Of a stretch of DNA of 36,106 nucleotides, positions 16,970-23,995 are shown piece by piece. Under the pieces are notes generated by a model. It did not search any database. It was not told where the DNA came from and saw only the letters and a program-made list of their open reading frames with translations. Source of the DNA: Deltaproteobacteria bacterium (GTDB lineage: Bacteria > Desulfobacterota > Syntrophobacteria > Syntrophobacterales > Syntrophobacteraceae); NCBI GenBank assembly GCA_021780695.1, contig JAJXYD010000016.1:1-36106 (forward strand). Direction: 5' to 3'. A program made the position numbers and the translations under genes. Positions within the stretch are counted from its first letter, which is position 1, and each line of letters opens with the position of its first letter.

Positions 16970-18735
16970 TGTGGCCCTCCTGCTGTTACGAGCCTTCCAT
17001 CGGGAAGTCGATATACGGGTTGTCCACTATGTCTATCCGTTCCGACCAAAATAGGTCGCTTCGTAGTATCGACAACATGAGACCCATCGGGGAGTTTGTA
17101 GACTGGATTGAGCGTGCCTTTCTGAGTCCCTACGGGCTGTGGGGCGGACTCGCTTTGTTCGACCTTTGGGTTTTCCTCTCCCGATCGCGGAGAAGTCGGA
17201 AGGGTTCCCGTTTGGCCTCCTTGAGAGGTAGTTTGTGCCATTTGCTTCATCATTTGGCCCCCACGCTCCAAGATCGCAGGCCCCGTGAGTGGTTTCCCGT
17301 CATTGTCCGTAGCCTGGGCGAGTCCTATAATAAAAGCGTTGCGCGTCTCTTCTGAGGCAGCAGCATCCGATTGGTAGGAATCGCTCATGAAATCGTCCTT
17401 ATGGGCCTTGTCATAGGCCTTCACCGCCATTGTGAAGTATGGGCTTTTCGTCGTATCTCCCATGGTTTTGGCTAAGGTACTAAGATCATTCCCAGCTGAA
17501 ATGCTTAGCCCATGCCCGTAATAGGGTGTAATCTGGCGTGGGTCCGTTATCTCACCGTCTAAAATTTTATTGCGCACATTTGCGTAAACGTTTATATCCG
17601 TTCGGTTTTGCGACCTCTCGTCGCTACTGACCCAATGGAGTGCCTTCCCTAATGCTGTGGCGCTTGGTGCGGCTCCCGTTTGAGGGTCTTTATAATTGGC
17701 TATGTACTGCGGGTTAATCTGGCCGCTGTAAACGCCTCGCAGAAAGGTGTCGTCAGTACTGGCGGCCTTATTCTGCGCTTGTTTGGCCGCGTTTTTTTGC
17801 ATCCCCGTGATCGTATTGGCTACGAAGTTGCGCTGCTCGACAGTGGTTAGCCCTAGCGTAGCGGCTTTTGTGGGGTCCATTACATCCTGATAGGCCTGCG
17901 CAAAATTCCCGTTCGCTTGAGCGAGGCCGTATTGCGAAATTAGGCCATTAACTGCCCCCGTGAGAGTGGCCTCATTGATTTTAGGCCCGAGCGTTTCGAT
18001 CATTTTTGTTTCCGCAGCTCCAGAGACAAAACCGCCTTTTACCCCTTCTTGCAAAAGCCTAACGGCACCCCCCACATCTCCTGCCGCTATTCGGCGACTC
18101 ATTACAGTTGCAAATAGGTTATTCCAACTTTGATGCTGTAAAACACTGATCTCCTCTGGGCTCATACCGGTTTGAGCACCATATTTGGCCCACCTTTGCG
18201 CGGTGGCTACCAGCGTAGCCTTAAAAAGGTTTGGATCATTGTATTTATCAGCCGCCGAATCTATGTCTAGGTTTACTCTGTCTTTCATCGTCTGCGCCTG
18301 GTAGACTTTCCCTTGCTGATCGGCGTATCTACCCATATCCCCAAACTCGTATTGGAGCCTTCTGCCAGTCTCCTGGTCAAAGGCTCTTTGCTGCATTCCG
18401 TTCGGTAAATCCTGCCGGTATTGCTGAACGAGGTCCCGCATAGACTGCTGATAGGCCGGGAGTTGGTCAACAGCGTCTTTACCCTGGAGGCTGTAATACT
18501 TTTGGTATTGAGCCTGGAAGGCCGGGAAAAACTTGTTGTTTATAACGTCATTTACGTTCGTTTCGTTTGCGAGTTGCTGTTTAACCTGCGCCTGCTGCAT
18601 TAACTGGTTTGAGTCCTGGTTTAGTCCCTGCGCGACCTGACCTCCAAAATCCGATGGAGTGGCCTCTATTCGCTGTGGAGCAATCTGGCCCTCCGGTAAA
18701 ACCGTCTCGAATGGAATATATGGTACTTGGGGCAT
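16966..18735 (-). CDS. Probable internal virion / DNA-ejection protein, 589 aa
   Basis: A 589-residue soluble protein rich in Gln, Ala and Asn, especially in residues 35-150 (DSNQLMQQAQVKQQLANETN), with no signal peptide. The C-terminal 90 residues are Pro/Gly/Ser-rich and end in short repeated elements (NPVYKLPDGSHVV and QPVYRLPDGRLVT), which looks like a flexible tail. Composition, size and position directly before the giant transglycosylase protein are typical of the ejection-protein pair in podoviruses; no catalytic motif is visible. AGGAG stands ten bases before the ATG. It overlaps the next gene by four bases and starts three bases after the 138-aa gene. Confidence 0.6.
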   Translation of the reverse strand: MPQVPYIPFETVLPEGQIAPQRIEATPSDFGGQVAQGLNQDSNQLMQQAQVKQQLANETNVNDVINNKFFPAFQAQYQKYYSLQGKDAVDQLPAYQQSMRDLVQQYRQDLPNGMQQRAFDQETGRRLQYEFGDMGRYADQQGKVYQAQTMKDRVNLDIDSAADKYNDPNLFKATLVATAQRWAKYGAQTGMSPEEISVLQHQSWNNLFATVMSRRIAAGDVGGAVRLLQEGVKGGFVSGAAETKMIETLGPKINEATLTGAVNGLISQYGLAQANGNFAQAYQDVMDPTKAATLGLTTVEQRNFVANTITGMQKNAAKQAQNKAASTDDTFLRGVYSGQINPQYIANYKDPQTGAAPSATALGKALHWVSSDERSQNRTDINVYANVRNKILDGEITDPRQITPYYGHGLSISAGNDLSTLAKTMGDTTKSPYFTMAVKAYDKAHKDDFMSDSYQSDAAASEETRNAFIIGLAQATDNDGKPLTGPAILERGGQMMKQMAQTTSQGGQTGTLPTSPRSGEENPKVEQSESAPQPVGTQKGTLNPVYKLPDGSHVVDTTKRPILVGTDRHSGQPVYRLPDGRLVTAGGPQ

Positions 18736-18738
18736 AAT

Positions 18739-19155
18739 TTAATTCTCCTTTCCATTTCCCGAAGCCTTGAGGCGGCCAATCCGAGCGCCCTCGGGACGAC
18801 TCACGAAATAAGGATTTTGCCGCCAACCAAAAGATTTATCTTGCGTGTCTGGATGCTCACTCGCTGCCTGATCGCGTCGCATGTCCCTGATGGATTTCCA
18901 TGTCCATCCGGCGTCGAGATCCAAAAAATCGCACACCCACAGGAAGGTTCCGCACCCTTTTCCCTCTGATCTGAACCATTTATGTGCTCGTCTCTTCTCT
19001 TGTGCCGCTATTCTGTCTAGGCATGCTCCTTTCAATACGACCCCGTTAATTTTTTTCTCCCAGTACTGGCCTCTGGCCGTGAAATCCTCGATAGCCTGTA
19101 GCAGTACAGCCATCCAAAGCCGGCGCATCGGAATAAACTCTTCCTGTCCGTCCAT
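18739..19155 (-). CDS. Conserved-looking phage protein, 138 aa
   Basis: I start at ATG 19155, directly after the stop of the HTH gene, instead of the longer frame from 19251 that would overlap that gene. The first part, RRLWMAVLLQAIEDFT, a central RRAHKWFRSEG and FLWVCDFLDLDAGW resemble small phage proteins found near regulatory or packaging genes, whose function I do not know. The C-terminus is basic and polar. It is the third gene of the leftward operon and is followed at once by the ejection-type proteins. A packaging or late-regulation role is possible but not shown. Confidence 0.6.
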   Translation of the reverse strand: MDGQEEFIPMRRLWMAVLLQAIEDFTARGQYWEKKINGVVLKGACLDRIAAQEKRRAHKWFRSEGKGCGTFLWVCDFLDLDAGWTWKSIRDMRRDQAASEHPDTQDKSFGWRQNPYFVSRPEGARIGRLKASGNGKEN

Positions 19156-19157
19156 AT

Positions 19158-19382
19158 TTATTCCTTGTTCGCTGTTCGCTCCTGTGAGTCTCCCGCCTTT
19201 TTGGCCCATTCTCGCAGATCGCATTTCCACGCACACACGTTCTTCCCCCATCCTCTTCGCCTTCGATAGAAAATATAGTTCGACTCAAGCATTGCCTTTC
19301 GATAGCTCTGAAGGCATCTTTTCGATAATCTTAGATAATCTGCGATATCTTGCCACCCGACAATCAACTCTTGACTGTGCAT
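19158..19382 (-). CDS. Small helix-turn-helix DNA-binding protein
   Basis: 74 residues from ATG 19382; a GTG at 19388 is possible but worse placed relative to the G-rich ribosome site. VGWQDIADYLRLSKRCLQSYRK is a clear HTH of the excisionase/MerR-like type, and the following RRRRGWGKNVCAWKCDLREWAKK is a basic wing ending in the DLxEW pattern of such proteins. Such a protein could be an excisionase, a regulator of the leftward operon, or a small terminase-like DNA binder. Its place, upstream of the virion-protein genes in a repressor-controlled operon, favours a regulator. Confidence 0.65.
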   Translation of the reverse strand: MHSQELIVGWQDIADYLRLSKRCLQSYRKAMLESNYIFYRRRRGWGKNVCAWKCDLREWAKKAGDSQERTANKE

Positions 19383-19416
19383 CTGCACCCCCGCTTCGCA
19401 AAAAGCTCAAATTGTC

Positions 19417-19590
19417 TTACCGCACCCTGACCGAGCAAATCCCACGACGACCCCCCATTATTAGGCGCGTTCCCCAACGCGTTACTCTTCCAGGAGGGTC
19501 TTGAGCTGCCTCCGTGTCCGTGGAGTGATGGCGCGTTTTCTCTCCTTCCAACGCCATTAAGAGCCTCAAATCATCTGCTTCCAAATTCAT
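19417..19590 (-). CDS. First gene of the leftward operon, 57 aa, unknown
   Basis: Starts at ATG 19590 with a perfect GGAGG nine bases before it; the longer frame from 19644 runs through the operator region and was rejected. The product (MNLEADDLRLLMALEGEK...) begins with an acidic helix and turns basic and Arg/Gly-rich at the end. No family is recognised. The promoter for it and the operon is directly upstream. Small proteins in this place often act as antirepressors or Cro-like regulators, but this one has no HTH. Confidence 0.55.
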   Translation of the reverse strand: MNLEADDLRLLMALEGEKTRHHSTDTEAAQDPPGRVTRWGTRLIMGGRRGICSVRVR

Positions 19591-19610
19591 GGTATTGCCT
19601 CCGGTAAAAA

Positions 19611-19625
19611 TTACTAATTCATTAG
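19611..19625. promoter_or_regulatory. Operator 1, leftward promoter -10 region
   Basis: TTACTAATTCATTAG. The core CTAAT-TC-ATTAG (19614-19625) is a perfect 5-2-5 palindrome. On the minus strand TTGACA (19640-19635) lies 17-18 bases upstream of TTAGTA/TAGTAA, so this operator would cover the -10 of the leftward promoter. Confidence 0.75.
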
Positions 19626-19633
19626 CATTTATT

Positions 19634-19661
19634 TTGTCAATCATTTTTACTAATGGATTAG
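19634..19661. promoter_or_regulatory. Operator 2 and rightward repressor promoter
   Basis: TTACTAATGGATTAG repeats operator 1; its core CTAAT-GG-ATTAG is 19650-19661, centred 36 bp from operator 1. TTGTCA (19634-19639) is a rightward -35 whose -10 would fall on this operator. The same bases read leftward give TTGACA, so the two -35 boxes coincide. The repressor probably controls both directions here. Confidence 0.7.
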
Positions 19662-19678
19662 AAAAAAAGGGAAGAAAT

Positions 19679-19888
19679 ATGATTCAAAGCAATATTAAAA
19701 AGATTATGCGTGCTAAAAAGATGACGATACAAGAATTGGCCGCACAAACAGGGCTTGCAGTGGAGACAATTCAGCGCACAAGGCGGGACAAGAGGCCGGA
19801 TCAGTTCGCGGCATGCAGGCTCACCACACTAGAGGCCATCGCTAAATCCCTAGATGTAAAAATCAAGGACCTCTTCGAAGAATTGTGA
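19679..19888 (+). CDS. Xre/Cro-C1 family repressor, 69 aa
   Basis: A compact HTH_3 domain: IMRAKKMTIQELAAQTGLAVETIQRTRRDKR holds helices 1-3, followed by LTTLEAIAKSLDVKIKDLFEEL, the usual end of such domains. There is no cleavable C-terminal peptidase domain, so it is not a LexA/CI-type RecA-responsive repressor. AGGGAAG lies just before ATG 19679; the longer frame from 19589 was rejected because it crosses the operators. Its position between divergent promoters with twin operators fits the lysogeny switch of the element. Induction would then need an antirepressor or a helper signal. Confidence 0.85.
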   Translation: MIQSNIKKIMRAKKMTIQELAAQTGLAVETIQRTRRDKRPDQFAACRLTTLEAIAKSLDVKIKDLFEEL

Positions 19889-20260
19889 TTAAATGCAAGC
19901 CTGTCCGACATCCTAACTGGCCGCTATACGCGAGTGGCATAGTCCAGGGACACTCACCCCATCAATTTAGAGCAATACAAAGCGCTATAATCGTAAGACA
20001 ACCCCATTACTAGGGATCGGATTTCCCTAAACACGTAATTTTTCCTCTTCTGGTTTCGCTTCTAGTTTCTCTTCCTGAATGCCGCATTTGGTGCCATTTA
20101 GAGGATTCTGCGCCCCTTTGGTATTACCTCACAAAACCAACAAAACCCAACCCAACCAAACCTAACCAAAAACAAGGAGGAAAAGTCTAAATTGCCTGTT
20201 GGTTCGTCAGATTAAGCCAAGTTCTCTCTATGGAACCAAATCAACTGGAGGATAAAATCA
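19889..20260. promoter_or_regulatory. Control region before the replication module
   Basis: A 372-base stretch without a supported gene. It holds a perfect TATAAT at 19986-19991 without a clear -35, an inverted repeat TAGGGA (20011-20016) / TCCCTA (20024-20029), and a 53-base tract with no G at 20122-20174 made of AACC-type repeats. An AAGGAGG follows the tract. A seven-codon TTG frame after that ribosome site (20191-20214) is the only leader-like reading frame. It probably carries the early rightward promoter and its leader. Confidence 0.45.
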
Positions 20261-21508
20261 ATGCAGCTGCTACAACCGGCTAAAAATCTCCAGGCCTACG
20301 CGAAAATCGGCATCCTGGGCTTTCCCGGTTCAGGAAAAACCTTTACGGCAACCGAAATCGCCATAGGCCTGGCAAAACTCGCAGAATCAAAACCCGTGGC
20401 CTTTTTCGACACGGAAACGGGCTCGGACTTCGTTATCGGCTCCATCAAGTCTTCCGGCCTGGAAGCTGTATCGGTCAAAAGCCGAGCCTTTACCGATCTT
20501 TTGCAGGTGATCCGCGAGGCCGAAAACGAATGTTCCGTGCTCATAATCGACTCGATCACCCACGTTTGGCGCGAACTCTGCGAAGCCTATCAGAAAAAAC
20601 TTCATCGAACCCGCCTTCAGTTTCAAGATTGGGGTGCGATAAAGACCGAATGGGGCGATTATACAGACCTCTACGTCAACTCGAAGCTCCATATCATCGC
20701 CTGCGGACGGGCCGGGTATGAATACGACTACGATTTCAATGAAGACGGCTCAAAGGACCTTGTTAAAACCGCTACCCGCATGAAGGTGGAAAGCGAGTTT
20801 GCCTTTGAACCCTCCTTGGTGGTGGAGATGGAGCGCACAAACGAATCCAAGGAGGAACTAAAACAATTTCTTGGCAAGACCGACCGTAAGAGCAAGGCAG
20901 CCAAAGAAAACCACAAGGTCTCGCCCGGCTCCAAATGGATACATCGCGCTTGCGTCCTGAAAGATCGAAGCGATAAGCTCAACGGCCAAACCTTCGATTA
21001 TCCGAAATTCAAGGATTTTCTCCCACACTTTCAGGCCCTCAACATCGGAGGCGACCACCTAGGCGTTAACACCTCGCGCAACTCTTCCGATTTGTTCCAC
21101 CCCGACTACGGCACAAGACGCCGTCAGGAGGAAGTGCGCCGAACAATAGCCTTGGAGACAATTCAGGGAATCATTGTGAAACTCTTTCCTGGGCAGTCTG
21201 CGTCCGATAAGGCGGCGAAGCAGCAAATCATCGAACTGGCATTCCAAACTTTATCCTGGAAGGCCGTGGAAGTTCGCCCTCTCTCCGATCTCGAAGAGGC
21301 CGTCAAACGCCTCGAAAGGTTCTCCCTCGAACTCGAAGCCACCTCCGATGACAAAACGCCGTCAAAGGAGCTGCTACCGAGTCTATGGGCCAAATGTTCG
21401 GCCAAAGCGCAAGACGATGAGGACGATCAATGTTTCGAGGATAGCGAAGCTCAAACACTCATCCCCATGCCATCAAGGAGCGACAATGAAAATCAAACGA
21501 ACGATTAG
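20261..21508 (+). CDS. Phage RecA-like ATPase, Sak4-type recombination protein
   Basis: 415 residues. The Walker A GFPGSGKTFTATE is near residues 19-31, the FFDTETGSD element near 49-57, and the Walker B VLIIDSITHVW near 93-103, the pattern of phage nucleotide-binding proteins (AAA_24/Sak4). These anneal or pair single strands in phage recombination, usually with SSB. A long C-terminal extension (about residues 255-415) is charged and acidic at the end. GGAGG precedes the ATG. First gene of a tightly packed rightward module that also encodes a nuclease, helicase and SSB, which supports the recombination role. Confidence 0.8.
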   Translation: MQLLQPAKNLQAYAKIGILGFPGSGKTFTATEIAIGLAKLAESKPVAFFDTETGSDFVIGSIKSSGLEAVSVKSRAFTDLLQVIREAENECSVLIIDSITHVWRELCEAYQKKLHRTRLQFQDWGAIKTEWGDYTDLYVNSKLHIIACGRAGYEYDYDFNEDGSKDLVKTATRMKVESEFAFEPSLVVEMERTNESKEELKQFLGKTDRKSKAAKENHKVSPGSKWIHRACVLKDRSDKLNGQTFDYPKFKDFLPHFQALNIGGDHLGVNTSRNSSDLFHPDYGTRRRQEEVRRTIALETIQGIIVKLFPGQSASDKAAKQQIIELAFQTLSWKAVEVRPLSDLEEAVKRLERFSLELEATSDDKTPSKELLPSLWAKCSAKAQDDEDDQCFEDSEAQTLIPMPSRSDNENQTND

Positions 21509-21683
21509 GATTGAGTACCGTGACTATGTGATTCCTGGCAGCATATCAGCGGATGAACTAATTGATGGGATCAGCTTTCTCTTAGAAATAGGAGCTGCTG
21601 CTGGCGGCATCGAGCTAATAACGGTTTATCGGCCTGAAACGTTTGAAGAAATGCCCCAACCAATAAGCGACGACTCGTTTTAG
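21486..21683 (+). CDS. Hypothetical protein, 65 aa
   Basis: Starts at ATG 21486 inside the end of the Sak4-like gene, with AGGAG five bases before it. The product is acidic with a short helix-forming middle (ADELIDGISFLLEIGAAAGG) and no cysteines, signal or membrane segment. No family recognised. Overlap and ribosome site support that it is expressed. Confidence 0.55.
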   Translation: MKIKRTIRIEYRDYVIPGSISADELIDGISFLLEIGAAAGGIELITVYRPETFEEMPQPISDDSF

Positions 21684-21702
21684 ATCAACAGAAAGGAAAT
21701 CA

Positions 21703-21888
21703 ATGAGAAGCGAACTAGATTGTACCATTTATGAGCTTAATGATTTAGCTGAGAACGTCTCGCGTGCATTGAGAGACGAATCGAGTTTCCACCGCTCAAC
21801 GATGCGGGCGATATATTCCTACGCCAAAGACAGACTCATCCACGCATGCCAAATCTTGTGTGACCTCCAAAACTCAATAGGCGGTTAA
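21703..21888 (+). CDS. Hypothetical protein, 61 aa
   Basis: A 61-residue, probably all-helical protein (YELNDLAENVSRALRDESSF, then YSYAKDRLIHACQILCDLQN). AAAGGAAAT lies before the ATG. It sits 19 bases after the previous gene and 11 before the next, inside the operon. No family recognised. Confidence 0.5.
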   Translation: MRSELDCTIYELNDLAENVSRALRDESSFHRSTMRAIYSYAKDRLIHACQILCDLQNSIGG

Positions 21889-21899
21889 AGGGAGAAGAC

Positions 21900-22220
21900 A
21901 TGACGCATGAAGATTTTAACTCGATAGTAGAAAACGAAATTGAAAAGGCCTGGGACACATTAAGCACAAAGGGCGATGAGTATAATCAGTCAGAAGATAG
22001 GCTGCTTCAGTTCAAAACGGCTGCCAGTCTGCAAAGCTGTACGCCTCAACAGGCATTGGGCGGAATGATGGCAAAACACGTCATCGCCCTTTTTGATTTT
22101 ATCGCTCGTGAGGAAACAGACATGGATAGGTGGGATGAAAAAATAGGGGACATCCACAACTATCTTTACCTGCTGGCCGCGCTTTTGGAAGAGGAGTGGA
22201 TAAAAGAATGGAAACGCTAA
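21900..22220 (+). CDS. Phage protein resembling nucleotide-modification/MazG-like helical family
   Basis: 106 residues. KGDEYNQSEDRLLQFKTAA, TPQQALGGMMAKHVIALFDF and EKIGDIHNYLYLLAALLEEE form a three-part helical pattern seen in phage proteins of the DUF1599/nucleotide-modification-associated type, related to all-alpha NTP pyrophosphatases. In that family, Glu and Asp residues hold metal and act on nucleotides. The assignment is by pattern memory only. It overlaps the start of the phosphoesterase gene by 13 bases, so the two are coupled. Confidence 0.55.
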   Translation: MTHEDFNSIVENEIEKAWDTLSTKGDEYNQSEDRLLQFKTAASLQSCTPQQALGGMMAKHVIALFDFIAREETDMDRWDEKIGDIHNYLYLLAALLEEEWIKEWKR

Positions 22221-23023
22221 TCGAGGCCGTGCGACTTCCGGCCAAATATGGCGAAACGGTCCGGATAAAAACACTGTGGGACTTGCACGTTGGAAACGCC
22301 GCCTGTGACCTTGTGGCCCTAAAAAAGTATCTCGATGACCCGGAAGCCTATTTCATCGGGGGCGGCGATTGGGCCGATTCCATTATCACTTCCGATCTCA
22401 AGCGCTATCAGAAATCCATGGACGCAACCGAAGGCGACGACATCATAGACGCCACAACCCAACAGCTCTATGAGCTGCTTTCCCCGATACGCTCCCGCAT
22501 CCTTGCAGCCGGAGAAGGAAACCACGAGCAGGCCATTGAGCAGCGTTGCGGCACACACCCGGTAAAGCGCCTCTGCAAAATGCTCTCTGTTCCCTTCCGG
22601 GGCTATTCCTACTTCCTGCCCATCGTGTTCGATGTGGGCGCAGATAAATCGCATAGATGCTGGGAAATCACCATCAAGGCTCACCATGGATTCGGCGGTG
22701 GACGCACCCTTGGAGCCGATCTCACCCGCTATTACCAGGACCTTGCACCCTACGAAGCCGATATCTACTGTTTTGGCCACACCCACCAAAAGCACTGGAC
22801 CCCAATCGACCGCTTGGGCCTTTCGATCCGTAGGGACGGCAAGCGGGCCCTGGTCTCCCGCGAACAGCACATAGTGGTCTGCGGCACCTGGCTAAAAACC
22901 CTCTCCGATAGCACAGTATCGACCTACTCGGAGCGCAAGGGCTACCGGCCAACCAGTGTCGGCAACGTCATCATCCACATAAAACTCACCGATAAACCGC
23001 CTAAAATATGGGTGGAGAGATAG
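22208..23023 (+). CDS. Calcineurin-like metallophosphoesterase
   Basis: 271 residues with the full set of metal ligands in order: WDLHVGN (residue 24), GGGDWAD (51), GEGNHEQ (101), KAHHGFGGG (158) and FGHTHQ (188). Such enzymes hydrolyse phosphodiesters or monoesters with two metal ions; phage members include DNA-repair-type nucleases and 2',3'-cyclic phosphodiesterases. ATG 22208 is preferred over GTG 22196 because AGGAG is better placed. Its neighbours are recombination genes, which favours a DNA-end processing role, but the substrate is unknown. Confidence 0.85.
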   Translation: METLIEAVRLPAKYGETVRIKTLWDLHVGNAACDLVALKKYLDDPEAYFIGGGDWADSIITSDLKRYQKSMDATEGDDIIDATTQQLYELLSPIRSRILAAGEGNHEQAIEQRCGTHPVKRLCKMLSVPFRGYSYFLPIVFDVGADKSHRCWEITIKAHHGFGGGRTLGADLTRYYQDLAPYEADIYCFGHTHQKHWTPIDRLGLSIRRDGKRALVSREQHIVVCGTWLKTLSDSTVSTYSERKGYRPTSVGNVIIHIKLTDKPPKIWVER

Positions 23024-23034
23024 GAGAAAGAAGG

Positions 23035-23265
23035 ATGATTTACGGACTGGTGTTGATGGTTCAAAAAAAGGAAATAGAAAGATTCTGCTTTGGCGAATGT
23101 GGAGCCGTGATAATCGGAGCCATTGATTCTGAAATAGCAGGGCCCCTTGTGCCATGTAGGCGCGATGATTGCCCGTTTGAGGAGCAATGCACCCCAATCA
23201 TAGGCCAGACAGGCATAGATAATGAAGAACTGAAAATACGGAAGCTGAGGCCCATTCAGTCATGA
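23035..23265 (+). CDS. Hypothetical Cys-containing protein, 76 aa
   Basis: Starts at ATG 23035 with AGGAG eleven bases before it. The residues include CFGECG and, further on, CRRDDCPFEEQC, giving five Cys in two clusters that could bind a metal. Ends inside the start of the ERCC4 nuclease gene with a four-base ATGA overlap. No family recognised. Confidence 0.55.
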   Translation: MIYGLVLMVQKKEIERFCFGECGAVIIGAIDSEIAGPLVPCRRDDCPFEEQCTPIIGQTGIDNEELKIRKLRPIQS

Positions 23266-23753
23266 AAATCCTCATCGACACCCGCGAGCAGCTCCCCTTC
23301 ACCTTCGCCCCGTGGCCCGACCTGGAAAAGGAATCGGGTGCTCTCCCAGCCGGTGATTACTCCATACCCGGCTTTGAAGACCGCGTGGCTATCGAGCGAA
23401 AGGAGCTAAATGATTTGATAGGTTGTCTTATGGGCGCGAACCGGGCGCGATTCGAACGCGAACTTGCCAAGCTGCGAGCCTATGACCTTGCCGCTGTGGT
23501 AATCGAATCATCCCTCATGGACGTCAAAAACGGGAAATTCCGCAGTGAGATGAAAGCCCATGCCGCACTGCAATCAATCATCGCATTCCAGGTCCGCTAC
23601 CGCGTGCCATTCATATGGGCTGGATCAAAGAGGGCCGCCGAGTACATCACCTACAGTCTGCTTGAAAAGTACTTGGACGAAATCGAAAAGCGCTTTGTGC
23701 TCTCCTGCAAAGCTGTTGGAAGCCTCGATTCGAAAAGAAAGGATAGATCATGA
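23262..23753 (+). CDS. ERCC4-type (XPF-like) nuclease
   Basis: 163 residues. IDTREQLPFTF opens the domain. GDYSIPGFEDRVAIERKELNDL carries the GDx(n)ERKx3D catalytic pattern, with E and K of ERK as metal and catalytic residues. There is no helicase or HhH part, so it is a stand-alone phage type. It would cut branched DNA or flaps during replication or recombination. It overlaps both neighbours by four bases (ATGA). Confidence 0.85.
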   Translation: MKILIDTREQLPFTFAPWPDLEKESGALPAGDYSIPGFEDRVAIERKELNDLIGCLMGANRARFERELAKLRAYDLAAVVIESSLMDVKNGKFRSEMKAHAALQSIIAFQVRYRVPFIWAGSKRAAEYITYSLLEKYLDEIEKRFVLSCKAVGSLDSKRKDRS

Positions 23754-23995
23754 TTTGCACGCCCGAACAGGCAAAAATTAAATGGTGTCCATTTGTCCGC
23801 TTCGTTATCGGCCCCGATGACCCGATTGAGTTAGTGTGCCCGAATCGGGGCACACAGCTTATACCTGGCACATTGCTCAATTGCATAGCTACCGATTGCA
23901 TGGCCTGGAGCTGCACTCAACACGACGAAGAAGCCGAGCTGGGATGTTGCGGGCTGGCCCATGACGTCAAAATCATTTTGAGGGAAAACTACTAA
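23750..23995 (+). CDS. Cys-rich phage protein, 81 aa
   Basis: WCPFVRF near residue 12, then CPNRG, CIATDCMAWSC and GCCGLA near the end. This CPF...CIxSxCMAW...GxCGLA pattern recurs in small phage proteins of unknown role, probably metal-binding. The coding sequence contains an 8-6-8 inverted repeat at 23834-23855 made of GTGTGCCC and GGGCACAC. It overlaps the nuclease gene, and the helicase starts directly after its stop. Confidence 0.65.
   Translation: MICTPEQAKIKWCPFVRFVIGPDDPIELVCPNRGTQLIPGTLLNCIATDCMAWSCTQHDEEAELGCCGLAHDVKIILRENY
23834..23855. repeat. Inverted GGGCACA pair
   Basis: GTGTGCCC (23834-23841), six bases, GGGCACAC (23848-23855). The heptamer is the same one that occurs as direct pairs at three other places in the element. 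Confidence 0.5.

Noticed and set aside
19156..19251. Upstream start for the 138-aa phage protein
   Set aside because: It would overlap the HTH gene by 94 bases; ATG 19155 lies directly after that gene's stop.
20242..20295. Short frame starting at ATG 20229 before the Sak4-like gene
   Set aside because: Seventeen codons overlapping the real start, with no ribosome site of its own.
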